From positions 992,001-1,056,000 of the forward strand of contig NZ_JAFGYF010000001.1 of assembly GCF_016921195.1 (NCBI RefSeq): a stretch of DNA of 64,000 nucleotides, written 5' to 3'. Positions within the stretch are counted from its first letter, which is position 1; each line of letters starts with the position of its first letter. This document shows positions 19,221 through 26,555 of the stretch, piece after piece. A model generated the notes under the pieces. The model worked only from the letters and a program-made list of their open reading frames with translations. It made no database searches and was not told the origin of the DNA. Position numbers and translations under genes: made by a program. This stretch comes from Cellulosimicrobium cellulans. GTDB taxonomy: Bacteria > Actinomycetota > Actinomycetes > Actinomycetales > Cellulomonadaceae.

Positions 19221-20027
19221 ATGGATCCTGAAGTCGTCGGCCGGACCGAGCCGTGGCCCCTCGCGCAGGAGCTCTGGACGGAGGTCGGCAGCGGCGAGTC
19301 GTCCGCCCGGGTCTTCGTGAGCAAGGACGGTGCTCGGTACGCCAAGGTCGCGAGCGGCGACCAGGTGACCGCGCTGGCGGGTGAGCGTGACCGCGTGCGA
19401 TGGGCCGCCGACCGGGGGGTGCACGGGCCGTCGTTGCTGGGATGGGTGGACGGCCCCGACGGGGCGGTCCTGACGACCGGCGCGGTGGCGGGGACGCCCG
19501 CGGACCAGGTCCGTCCCGACCAGGCCCGTCGGGCGTGGGCGAACATCGTGGCGGCGGTCAGGGCGCTCCACGACGTCCCCACAGACAGCTGCCCGTTCGA
19601 TCGGGGGCTGCGCACCATGCATGCGCTCGCGCAGGACGTGGTGGCGCGTGGCGCCGTGCGCCGGGAGTTCCTGCGCCCCGAGCAGGAGTCTCGGACGGGC
19701 CACGACCTCCTCGCCGAGCTCGTCGCCGAGCTGCCCGTGCGTCAGGAGCAGGAGGCGGCCGACCAGGTGGTCTGCCACGGCGACCTCTGCCTGCCCAACA
19801 TCCTGCTCGACCCCGACACGCTGGAGGTCTGCGGGTTCGTCGACCTCGGTCGCCTCGGAGTTGCCGACCGGCACGCCGACCTCTCGTTGCTGCTCGCGAG
19901 CGCGCAGGACACCTGGCCGCACGAGTCCCAGCACCTGCAGGATCAGCTCCGGCCCCTCTACGGGTCTCCGGTCGACGCGGGGCGGCTCCGGTTCCACCTC
20001 TTCCTTGACCCCTTGACCTGGGACTGA
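19221..20027 (+). CDS. aminoglycoside 3''-phosphotransferase-like enzyme (StrA family)
   Basis: The 268-residue APH-family kinase has the Brenner motif VVCHGDLCLPNILLDPDTL with catalytic Asp and Asn, and the metal-binding FVDLGRLGVADRHADLSLLL. HGDLCLPNI with DLGRLGxADRxADL is the pattern of the APH(3'') streptomycin kinases such as StrA. A role in aminoglycoside inactivation is inferred from family only. TACCGT (19209-19214) lies 6 nt before the ATG, so it probably has its own leaderless promoter. It sits between tadC and the pilin genes, where no such gene is expected, which suggests insertion. Composition is only slightly less GC-rich than the neighbours. Confidence 0.8.
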   Translation: MDPEVVGRTEPWPLAQELWTEVGSGESSARVFVSKDGARYAKVASGDQVTALAGERDRVRWAADRGVHGPSLLGWVDGPDGAVLTTGAVAGTPADQVRPDQARRAWANIVAAVRALHDVPTDSCPFDRGLRTMHALAQDVVARGAVRREFLRPEQESRTGHDLLAELVAELPVRQEQEAADQVVCHGDLCLPNILLDPDTLEVCGFVDLGRLGVADRHADLSLLLASAQDTWPHESQHLQDQLRPLYGSPVDAGRLRFHLFLDPLTWD

Positions 20028-20265
20028 CTCGCCGCGTCGCGTGCCGGGCGCCCCGACCGGCGGGTCCGTTGCCTCAGCGCCGTGCGTGCGGGCAGCGTCC
20101 TCGGAGCGGCGACGCCCCGACAGGCGGGGGCCGTCGCCGTCCACAGGTCCGTCGCGCGAGGGTCCCGTCCACCGGCGCCGCGGGGCAGGGTGCGGCTACG
20201 GTCGTCGGCCCGCCACGGTGTCCTGGACCGCCCGCGGACGCGGGCCACGAGAGGGGAGACCTGAC

Positions 20266-20472
20266 ATGCCAGGACGGGTTCGGCGCGCGCTCGCGCGCCT
20301 GACGGGGACGAGCACGGGACAGGACGCCGAGGCGGGACTCGCGACCGCGGAGTACGCCATCGCGACCGTCGCGGCGGCGGGCTTCGCCGGGCTGCTCATC
20401 GTCGTGCTCAAGAGCGGCGAGGTGCGCGAGCTGCTGCTCGGCATCGTGCGCAGCGCGCTGTCGCTGGGCTGA
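20266..20472 (+). CDS. Flp-type pilin (DUF4244)
   Basis: The 68-residue prepilin has a basic N-terminus, a class III cleavage context G-LATAEYAIATVAAAGF with the key Glu five residues after the cut, and one hydrophobic helix. It matches the short actinobacterial DUF4244 pilins found after tadC. GGGGAG lies upstream of the ATG. It should be the main subunit of the pilus assembled by the tad products. TACGGT (20197-20202) is a possible -10. Confidence 0.82.
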   Translation: MPGRVRRALARLTGTSTGQDAEAGLATAEYAIATVAAAGFAGLLIVVLKSGEVRELLLGIVRSALSLG

Positions 20473-20475
20473 GCC

Positions 20476-20892
20476 GTGCGACGGGACGCAGGCACCGGCG
20501 CGTGGCGCGGGTCCCGCTCGCGGGCGCTCCGCTCGCCGGGGGTCCGGTCGCACGACGACCGGGAGCGGGGGGCTGTCACGGCCGAGCTCGCCGTCGCTCT
20601 GCCGGCGGTCGTCCTCGTCCTCGTCGTCGTCCTCACCCTCGCCGCGGCGGCGGGCGCCCAGATGCGCTCCGCCGACGCGGCGAGGGCCGCTGCCCGTGCC
20701 GCCGCCATCGGTGAGGACGAGGCGACCGTCCGGTCGACGGCGCTGCGGGTGGCGGGCGACGGAGCGACCGTCGGCGTCGTGCGCGGCGACCCGTGGGTGG
20801 AGGTCCGCGTCACGACGCCCGTCGTGGGCGGGTGGCTCTCCGGGTCGCCGCTGCGCGCGAGCGGCGAGGCCGTCGCGTGGGTCGAGCCGTGA
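20476..20892 (+). CDS. TadE-like minor pilin
   Basis: The 138-residue protein has a basic N-terminus, then ERGAVTAELAVALPAVVLVLVVVLTLA, the TadE-type motif with the Glu-containing hydrophobic helix, and a small extracytoplasmic domain. It begins with GTG 3 bp after the pilin stop and overlaps the next gene by 4 bp. It probably acts as a pseudopilin in pilus assembly. Confidence 0.8.
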   Translation: MRRDAGTGAWRGSRSRALRSPGVRSHDDRERGAVTAELAVALPAVVLVLVVVLTLAAAAGAQMRSADAARAAARAAAIGEDEATVRSTALRVAGDGATVGVVRGDPWVEVRVTTPVVGGWLSGSPLRASGEAVAWVEP

Positions 20893-21308
20893 CCTGGGGA
20901 TCGGCGGTCGGCCGGCGAGGTCGCGCCGCGACCGGGCGGCAGGACGGCCCGGCCGACGCGGAGCGTGGCGCGGGCACGGTGCTCGTGCTCGGGATCGTCG
21001 CGACCGTGCTCGTGCTCGCCCTCGGGCTGGCCGCGCTCGCGCACGCCCAGGCGGCGCGCGGGGCGGCGCAGACCGGAGCCGACCTCGCGGCGCTCGCGGC
21101 CGCCACGGCTGCCCGAGACGGCTGGGACCCGTGCGGTCGCGCCCGGGAGGTCGCCGCCCGCAACGCGGTGGCGGTCACCGCGTGCGCCGAGCAGGGCGGC
21201 GGGGTCGTCCGGGTCGACGTCGCTTCGACCACCGGAGTCACCGTCCTCGGTGTGGCGCTCGGCCGGGGAACCGCCGGCGCCCGTGCCGGCCCGGCGACCG
21301 CGCGCTGA
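20889..21308 (+). CDS. Rv3654c-like secreted TadE/TadG-type protein
   Basis: The 139-residue protein starts at GTG 20889, overlapping the TadE-like stop. A motif GAGTVLVLGIVATVLVLALGLAALAHAQ gives one N-terminal helix resembling TadE/TadG; the rest is small, Ala/Gly-rich and holds two cysteines (DPCG, TACAEQ) that could pair. It closes the cluster, as the equivalent gene does in Mycobacterium and Streptomyces. Confidence 0.72.
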   Translation: MTWGSAVGRRGRAATGRQDGPADAERGAGTVLVLGIVATVLVLALGLAALAHAQAARGAAQTGADLAALAAATAARDGWDPCGRAREVAARNAVAVTACAEQGGGVVRVDVASTTGVTVLGVALGRGTAGARAGPATAR

Positions 21309-21357
21309 ACGTGGGCCGCGACCACCCTCGCCACGACGCGCCGTCGGGCACGACGTC

Positions 21358-21371
21358 GGTTCTCCCTCGGC
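21358..21371 (+). repeat. single copy of the 21 bp repeat core
   Basis: GGTTCTCCCTCGGC, followed by GG, lies 50 bp after the last tad gene and just before the stop of the convergent helicase gene. It is identical to the core of the tandem units at 49073-49155 and close to those at 32048-32110 and 32397-32501. Confidence 0.75.
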
Positions 21372-21381
21372 GGCAAGGGCC

Positions 21382-23904
21382 CTACGAGGTGGGGGCGTGG
21401 GCGAGGACAGCGTCGAGGAGCCGGACGGCGGCGGCCTTCTCGAGCGGGGCGTTGTACGACCCGCACTTGGGGGACTGCACGCACGCGGGGCAGCCGTCGT
21501 GGCAGGGGCAGCGGGCGATGGCGTCGCGCGTGGCGCGGAGCCACGTCGCGCCGAGCTCGAACCCTCGCTCGGCGAACCCGGCGCCGCCGGGATAGGCGTC
21601 GTGGACGAACACGGTGGCCTCGCCGGTGTCGGCGTGCAGCGCGGTCGATACGCCACCGAGGTCCCAACGGTCGCACGTCGCGAGGAGCGGCAGGAGGCCG
21701 ATCGACGCATGCTCCGCGGCGTGCAGCGCGCCGGGCAGCTCGTCCGCGTCGACCTCCGCCTCCTCGATCACCGACTGCGGGACGGTCCACCACACGGCCA
21801 TCGTCGGGAGCGTGCGCTCGGGGAGGTCGAGGGTCTCGGTGCCGAGCACCTGCATGTCCGGGAGGCGGCGGCGCTGGAAGCTCACGACCTGCGAGCACAC
21901 GTCGACCGGGCCGTAGCCCCAGCCGACGGGTCCCCAGGACCGTTCGACGACCTCGCGCCCCGCCGCAACGTCACCGTCGGCGGGATCGTCGACGATCGTG
22001 ATGGACGTCGCGGACCGGGACCAGGTGCCGTAGTCGACGTCCTGCCGACGCACGAGCGCGACGTGGTCGGCGAGGTCGAGGTGCTCGACGACGTAGGTGC
22101 GGCCCTGGTGGACGTACACCGCGCCGTCGTGCACCGACCCGTCCGCGGACGCCGCGTCGACGGTCCCGAGGAGCCGACCGGTCCGCGCCTCGGCGACCCG
22201 CACGGGCGCGCCGCCCGAGCCGCGCAGGTCGGTCATGCCCGACGCGGGCTGCGCGTGCGTCCAGTACCACCCGGACGCCCGCCGGCGCAGCGCGCCCCGG
22301 GCGACGAGCACGTCGAGCAGGCCGCGCACCGCGTCGGGATCGCCGAACGCCGCGAGGTCGTCGGATCGCAGCGGGTTCTCGGCCGCGGCCGCGCACAGGT
22401 GGGGCGCGAGGACGTACGGGTTCGCGGGGTCGAACACGGTCGCCTCGAGCGGGGCGTCGAACACGGCCTCCGGGTGGTGCACGAGGAACGTGTCGAGGGG
22501 GTCCTCCCGCGCGACGAACGCCACCAGGCCGTCCGCACCCGCGCGCCCGGCGCGGCCCGCCTGCTGCCACACCGACATGCGGGTCCCCGGCCACCCCGCG
22601 ATGAGGACGGCGTCGAGACCCGAGATGTCGACACCGAGCTCGAGCGCGTTGGTCGTCGCGAGGCCCAGGACGTCGCCCGTGCGCACGGCGTCCTCGAGCT
22701 CGCGCCGCTCCTCGGGCAGGTACCCGCCGCGGTAGGCGGCGACGCGCCGCACGAGCCGCGGGTCGACGACGCGCACGCTGTCCTGCGTCTGGACCGCGAC
22801 CGACTCCGCCCCGCGGCGCGAGCGCGTGAACGCGAGCGTGCGGGCGCCCGCGATGACGAGGTCCGCGAGCAGGTCGGCGGCCTCGGCGGTCGCGCTGCGC
22901 CGCGGGTGCTCGGGCGCGGCGTCGACCGTCGTCGGGACGGTCGGGTCGTCGACGTGCGCCTCGGCGGTACCGTCGGAGGGTTCGTCGGCGGCGGCCGCGT
23001 CGAAGCCCACGACGACGGGCGGCTCCCACAGCGCGAACGTCTTGCGCCCCGCGGGGGAGGTGTCGCGCGCGACCGTCACGACGTCGTCGGGCTCGACCCC
23101 CACGAGGCGAGCGGCGCTGGTCGCGGGGTCGGCGGTCGTGGCCGACGCGACGACGAACGTCGGCGGCCGGTCGCCCTCGCGCGCGTAGTGCGCGGCCAGA
23201 CGCCGCAGGCGCCGCAGGACGAGGGACACGTGCGCGCCGAACACGCCGCGGTAGGCGTGGCCCTCGTCGACGACGACGTACCGCAGGTCGCGCAGCAGCC
23301 GCGACCAGCCCCGGTGGTTCGGCAGGAGCGCGAAGTGCAGGAAGTCGGGGTTGGTCAGCACGACGTCGGCGTGCTCGCGGACCCAGCGGCGCTCGTCCTG
23401 CCCGGTGTCGCCGTCGCACGTCGCGACCCGCACGTCGCGCGTCCCGGCGGCGTCGAGCAGCCGCTGGAGGCCCGAGAGCTGGTCGGCGGCGAGCGCCTTG
23501 GTGGGCGACAGGTAGAGCACGGCGCCGCGGCGGGCGACCGACTCGATGCGGCCGGGGTCGAGGAGGCGCGTGGCCGCGTCGGCCCGCACCGAGGAGAGCG
23601 CAGGGAGCCAGAACGCGAGCGACTTGCCGGAGCCCGTCGAGGTGGCGAGCGCGACGTGCCGGCCCGACCACGCGGCGTCGGCCGCGACGACCTGGTGCTC
23701 CCACGGACGGTCCACGCCGAGCGCGCGGTACCCCGCGACGAGCGACGCGTCGGCCCACTCCGACCACTCGGCCTGCGTGCCCGCCCGCGCGGGCAGCTCG
23801 CGCACGTGCAGCAGCCGCTCGTCGCGCCGCCCGCCCGCGCGCAGCACGTCGAGCAGCGTCGCGCTCGTCGGTCGCAGGGAGGCGGGGGCAGGGGCGTGCG
23901 GCAC
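21382..23904 (-). CDS. DEAD/DEAH helicase with DUF1998 (MrfA/Hrq1-type)
   Basis: The 840-residue SF2 helicase has ATSTGSGKSLAF (Walker A, about residues 88-97), YLSPTKALAADQL (Ia), VVVDEGHAYRG (II), VVASATTADP (III) and GRAGRAGADG (VI). The C-terminal DUF1998 domain holds four cysteines in CPCHDGCPACVQSPKCG, the metal-binding site of MrfA of Bacillus and Hrq1 of fungi. Those relatives act in repair of mitomycin adducts or interstrand crosslinks; the same role is inferred. The gene beside the tad cluster corresponds to the arrangement in Mycobacterium. The GTG at 23904 has GGAGG close upstream. Confidence 0.9.
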   Translation of the reverse strand: MPHAPAPASLRPTSATLLDVLRAGGRRDERLLHVRELPARAGTQAEWSEWADASLVAGYRALGVDRPWEHQVVAADAAWSGRHVALATSTGSGKSLAFWLPALSSVRADAATRLLDPGRIESVARRGAVLYLSPTKALAADQLSGLQRLLDAAGTRDVRVATCDGDTGQDERRWVREHADVVLTNPDFLHFALLPNHRGWSRLLRDLRYVVVDEGHAYRGVFGAHVSLVLRRLRRLAAHYAREGDRPPTFVVASATTADPATSAARLVGVEPDDVVTVARDTSPAGRKTFALWEPPVVVGFDAAAADEPSDGTAEAHVDDPTVPTTVDAAPEHPRRSATAEAADLLADLVIAGARTLAFTRSRRGAESVAVQTQDSVRVVDPRLVRRVAAYRGGYLPEERRELEDAVRTGDVLGLATTNALELGVDISGLDAVLIAGWPGTRMSVWQQAGRAGRAGADGLVAFVAREDPLDTFLVHHPEAVFDAPLEATVFDPANPYVLAPHLCAAAAENPLRSDDLAAFGDPDAVRGLLDVLVARGALRRRASGWYWTHAQPASGMTDLRGSGGAPVRVAEARTGRLLGTVDAASADGSVHDGAVYVHQGRTYVVEHLDLADHVALVRRQDVDYGTWSRSATSITIVDDPADGDVAAGREVVERSWGPVGWGYGPVDVCSQVVSFQRRRLPDMQVLGTETLDLPERTLPTMAVWWTVPQSVIEEAEVDADELPGALHAAEHASIGLLPLLATCDRWDLGGVSTALHADTGEATVFVHDAYPGGAGFAERGFELGATWLRATRDAIARCPCHDGCPACVQSPKCGSYNAPLEKAAAVRLLDAVLAHAPTS

Positions 23905-24052
23905 GCCTCCGAGTCTCCCACCTCCGGCCCACCCTTCGGCCGACGGCGGCTGCGCTCAGGCCTCCGGTCGACCATGCGGTCGTACCTCGTCGGCGTCTCG
24001 TGAGCGTCGCGTGAGGGGAGGCGACCTCTGCTCGGCTGGGTGTGGGGGTGGG

Positions 24053-25444
24053 TCAGCCGCGGAAGACCTCGACCACCGCGCGGGAGAGGTACCACGGGTC
24101 GACGACGGCGGTGAGCTCGCGCGCGGAGTGCATCGAGAGGATGGGGACGCCGACGTCGACCGTGCGGATGCCCAGGCGGGTCGCGGTGAGCGGGCCGATG
24201 GTCGACCCGCACGGCACGGTGTTCTTGGACACGAACTCCTGGCTCGGCACTCCTGCCCGTGCACACGCCCGTGCCCAGGCCGCCGCGCCGTGCGCGTCGG
24301 TCGTGTAGCGCTGGTTCGCGTTGATCTTGAGGATCGGCCCGCCGCCCGCGAGGGGGCGGTTCGCCGGGTCGTGGCGCTCCGGGTAGTTCGGGTGCACGGA
24401 GTGGCCGACGTCGCTCGACACGCACAGCGACGCCGCGAGCTGGCGGTGCCGCTCCTCCTGCGTCGCACCGAGGCCGGCCGCGACCCGGTCGAGCACGTCG
24501 GCGAGGAAGGGGCCGGACGCCCCGGACCGCGACTCGGACCCGATCTCCTCGTGGTCGAACGCGGCCAGCACGGGGATCGCGGCGCCCTCGACGGGCCGGT
24601 CGGGCGTGCCCGCGACCTCGAGCAGCGCGGCGAGTCCGGCGTGCACCGACAGCAGGTTGTCGAGCCGCCCGGACGCGAGGAACGCGTCGTGGGCACCGAA
24701 CACGCGGGGCGACTGGGTGTCCGCGACCACCACGTCGTACCCGGCGACGTCGCTCGCCCGCACGCCCGCGTGGTGCGCGAGCTCGGCGAGCACGTCTCCG
24801 CCGCTCGTCCCGTGCGCCGTGCCCGCGACGTCGGACCCGGCCGGCCCGGACGCCGACGCGAGCCCCCACACGGGCTGCGTGTGCTGCTGCTTGTCGAGCG
24901 TGAGCCCGTCGTTCGCGGCGCGGTCGAGGTGGATCGCGAGCTGCGGGACGCGCAGGAGCGGGCCGGTGCGGACGAGGTGCTCGACGCCGTCGGCGGTGAC
25001 GAGGCGCCCGGCGAGCTCGAGCTCGCGGTCGAGCCACGAGTTGAGCAGCGGGCCGCCGTAGATCTCCACGCCCGCCTGCCACCAGCCCTCGCGGCCCACG
25101 CTCGGGCGCGGCTTGAGCTTGAAGCCGGGGGAGTCGGTGTGTGCGCCGAGGATCGCGAACGGCGTGGTCGCGGTCGCGCCCGTGGGGACGGCCCAGGCGA
25201 TCACGGCGCCGTCGCGCACGACGACGTACCGCCCGCCCGCGGGGCCGCTGCCCCCGGTCGTCGACGGCCACGCCGCCGTCTCGTCGAGCCGCTCGAAGCC
25301 GGCGGCCTCCAGGCGGCGCGCGACCTCCTGGGCCGCGTGGTACGACGACGGGGACGCCTCGACGAACGTCGCGAGGTCGCGCGCGTGGGTGAGGGCGCGG
25401 TCGTGGGGGGTCGGGTCGGTCACGGGGGTGCTGGGCGTCGACAC
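24053..25444 (-). CDS. apeB: M18 family aspartyl aminopeptidase
   Basis: The 463-residue dodecameric metallopeptidase type shows zinc and catalytic motifs GAHTDSPGFKLKP, FGAHDAFLASGRLDNL, FDHEEIGSESRSGA and ILSMHSARELTAV. It trims acidic N-terminal residues from peptides in the cytoplasm. The GTG at 25444 is preferred to one at 25453 because TAGGGT at 25457-25452 lies exactly 7 nt upstream, which would start the mRNA at the codon. It is divergent from the hydrolase gene through a symmetric promoter. Confidence 0.92.
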   Translation of the reverse strand: MSTPSTPVTDPTPHDRALTHARDLATFVEASPSSYHAAQEVARRLEAAGFERLDETAAWPSTTGGSGPAGGRYVVVRDGAVIAWAVPTGATATTPFAILGAHTDSPGFKLKPRPSVGREGWWQAGVEIYGGPLLNSWLDRELELAGRLVTADGVEHLVRTGPLLRVPQLAIHLDRAANDGLTLDKQQHTQPVWGLASASGPAGSDVAGTAHGTSGGDVLAELAHHAGVRASDVAGYDVVVADTQSPRVFGAHDAFLASGRLDNLLSVHAGLAALLEVAGTPDRPVEGAAIPVLAAFDHEEIGSESRSGASGPFLADVLDRVAAGLGATQEERHRQLAASLCVSSDVGHSVHPNYPERHDPANRPLAGGGPILKINANQRYTTDAHGAAAWARACARAGVPSQEFVSKNTVPCGSTIGPLTATRLGIRTVDVGVPILSMHSARELTAVVDPWYLSRAVVEVFRG

Positions 25445-25449
25445 GGGTT

Positions 25450-25486
25450 CCACCCTACGCACGCCCAGGAGCGCTCCGTAGGGTGG
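25450..25486. promoter_or_regulatory. symmetric divergent promoter
   Basis: CCACCCTACG (25450-25459) and CGTAGGGTGG (25477-25486) are a perfect 10 bp inverted repeat separated by 17 bp. Each arm contains TAGGGT as an outward-facing -10 box, one for apeB (leaderless) and one for the hydrolase gene (leader about 25 nt with an AAGGAG site). The two promoters must share or compete for the space between them. Confidence 0.65.
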
Positions 25487-25513
25487 TCGCGCACCGCGAG
25501 AGAAGGAGTCCGC

Positions 25514-26341
25514 ATGACCTGGGTCGTCCTGCCCGGACTGGCGCTCGCGCCCGAGGACTTCGCGCCCCTCGCGGGCGAGCTCCGCGTCGCCGCCGGCACG
25601 GACGGCGTCCGCGTCCTCGACGCGTGGCGCACGCCCGTCACCGGCCCGGTGGACGCGGTGCGGGAGGCCCTGGGGGTCGACGGTTCCCGGCCGGTGGATC
25701 TGGTGGGTCACTCCGTGGGCGGGCTCGCGGCGATCGAGTGGGCGCTGCTCCACCCGGACGAGGTCCGCCGTCTCGTCCTCCTCGACCCGACGAGCCCGTG
25801 GGAGGCACACCACCCGGCCCTGCACCCGGGCCGTCCGACCGCCCGGGCGGGCGACGCGCTGGCCGCGGCGATCGGCGGCGCGCTCGCGACGGCCGGGCCC
25901 GCCCTGCGGCGCGGGGCGGTGCGCGTCGTCACGCGCCGCCCGGACCCGCTCGCGCGCGACGTGGCGCGGGCGCGCTACGCGAGCCCGAGCACCTGGACCA
26001 TGCTCGCTCGCGAGTGGTTCGCGAGCTGGGAGCAGGCGCCGCGCGTCCGCGCCCTGCTCGACGCCGGGTGCTGCTTGCCCGCGACCGTGGACGCCCTGGT
26101 CGTCACCGGGCTGCGGGCGAGCGCGCGCTTCCTGCGCCAGCAGCGCGAGCTGTCCGACCGCCTCGCCGTCCCGCGCGTCGGCCTCGCGGGCGAGGGTCAC
26201 CTGTTCCCGCTGACGCGACCCGACGTCGTCGCGCGCCTCGCGGTCGGTCGCCTCGACGTGGAGGGTGGACGGCCCGCGGCAGGTGGACGGCATGCGGTCT
26301 CCCGGCGGACGACCGGGCCGCTCCCCGGCCCGGTCACGTGA
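25514..26341 (+). CDS. alpha/beta hydrolase
   Basis: The 275-residue alpha/beta-hydrolase-fold protein has the nucleophile elbow VDLVGHSVGGLAAIEWA (Ser67) and a late histidine in GEGHLFPLTRPDVV. The oxyanion-hole region is VVLPGLALAPEDFAPLA. AAGGAG lies 7 nt before the ATG. The substrate (ester, lactone or thioester) is not predictable. The last 30 residues are low complexity. No partner gene is obvious; it shares the promoter region with apeB. Confidence 0.8.
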   Translation: MTWVVLPGLALAPEDFAPLAGELRVAAGTDGVRVLDAWRTPVTGPVDAVREALGVDGSRPVDLVGHSVGGLAAIEWALLHPDEVRRLVLLDPTSPWEAHHPALHPGRPTARAGDALAAAIGGALATAGPALRRGAVRVVTRRPDPLARDVARARYASPSTWTMLAREWFASWEQAPRVRALLDAGCCLPATVDALVVTGLRASARFLRQQRELSDRLAVPRVGLAGEGHLFPLTRPDVVARLAVGRLDVEGGRPAAGGRHAVSRRTTGPLPGPVT

Positions 26342-26467
26342 TCGTGAGGCGGACCGGGGCCGAGACGAGCCAGCAGGTGCCGGACGCCGTCCGACGGGCT
26401 GCGGCGACGCTCCGACGGTTCGACGGCGGGTGGCGCGGCGCGTTTGTGACGTCCTGCACGAGTGGTC

Positions 26468-26494
26468 GTGACGTGCGCCACACGTGCGTAGACT
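26468..26494 (+). promoter_or_regulatory. hppA promoter
   Basis: TAGACT at 26489-26494 is a good -10, and GTGACG at 26468-26473 is a plausible -35 with a short 15 bp spacer. CGTGACGTGCGCCACA overlaps it and resembles an imperfect CRP-type site. The leader to the hppA ATG is about 55 nt. Confidence 0.5.
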
Positions 26495-26555
26495 CACCCC
26501 CATCGCTCCGGCAGGGGACCGGCGCGACGGTCGCGCGGTTCGTCAAGGAGGACGG

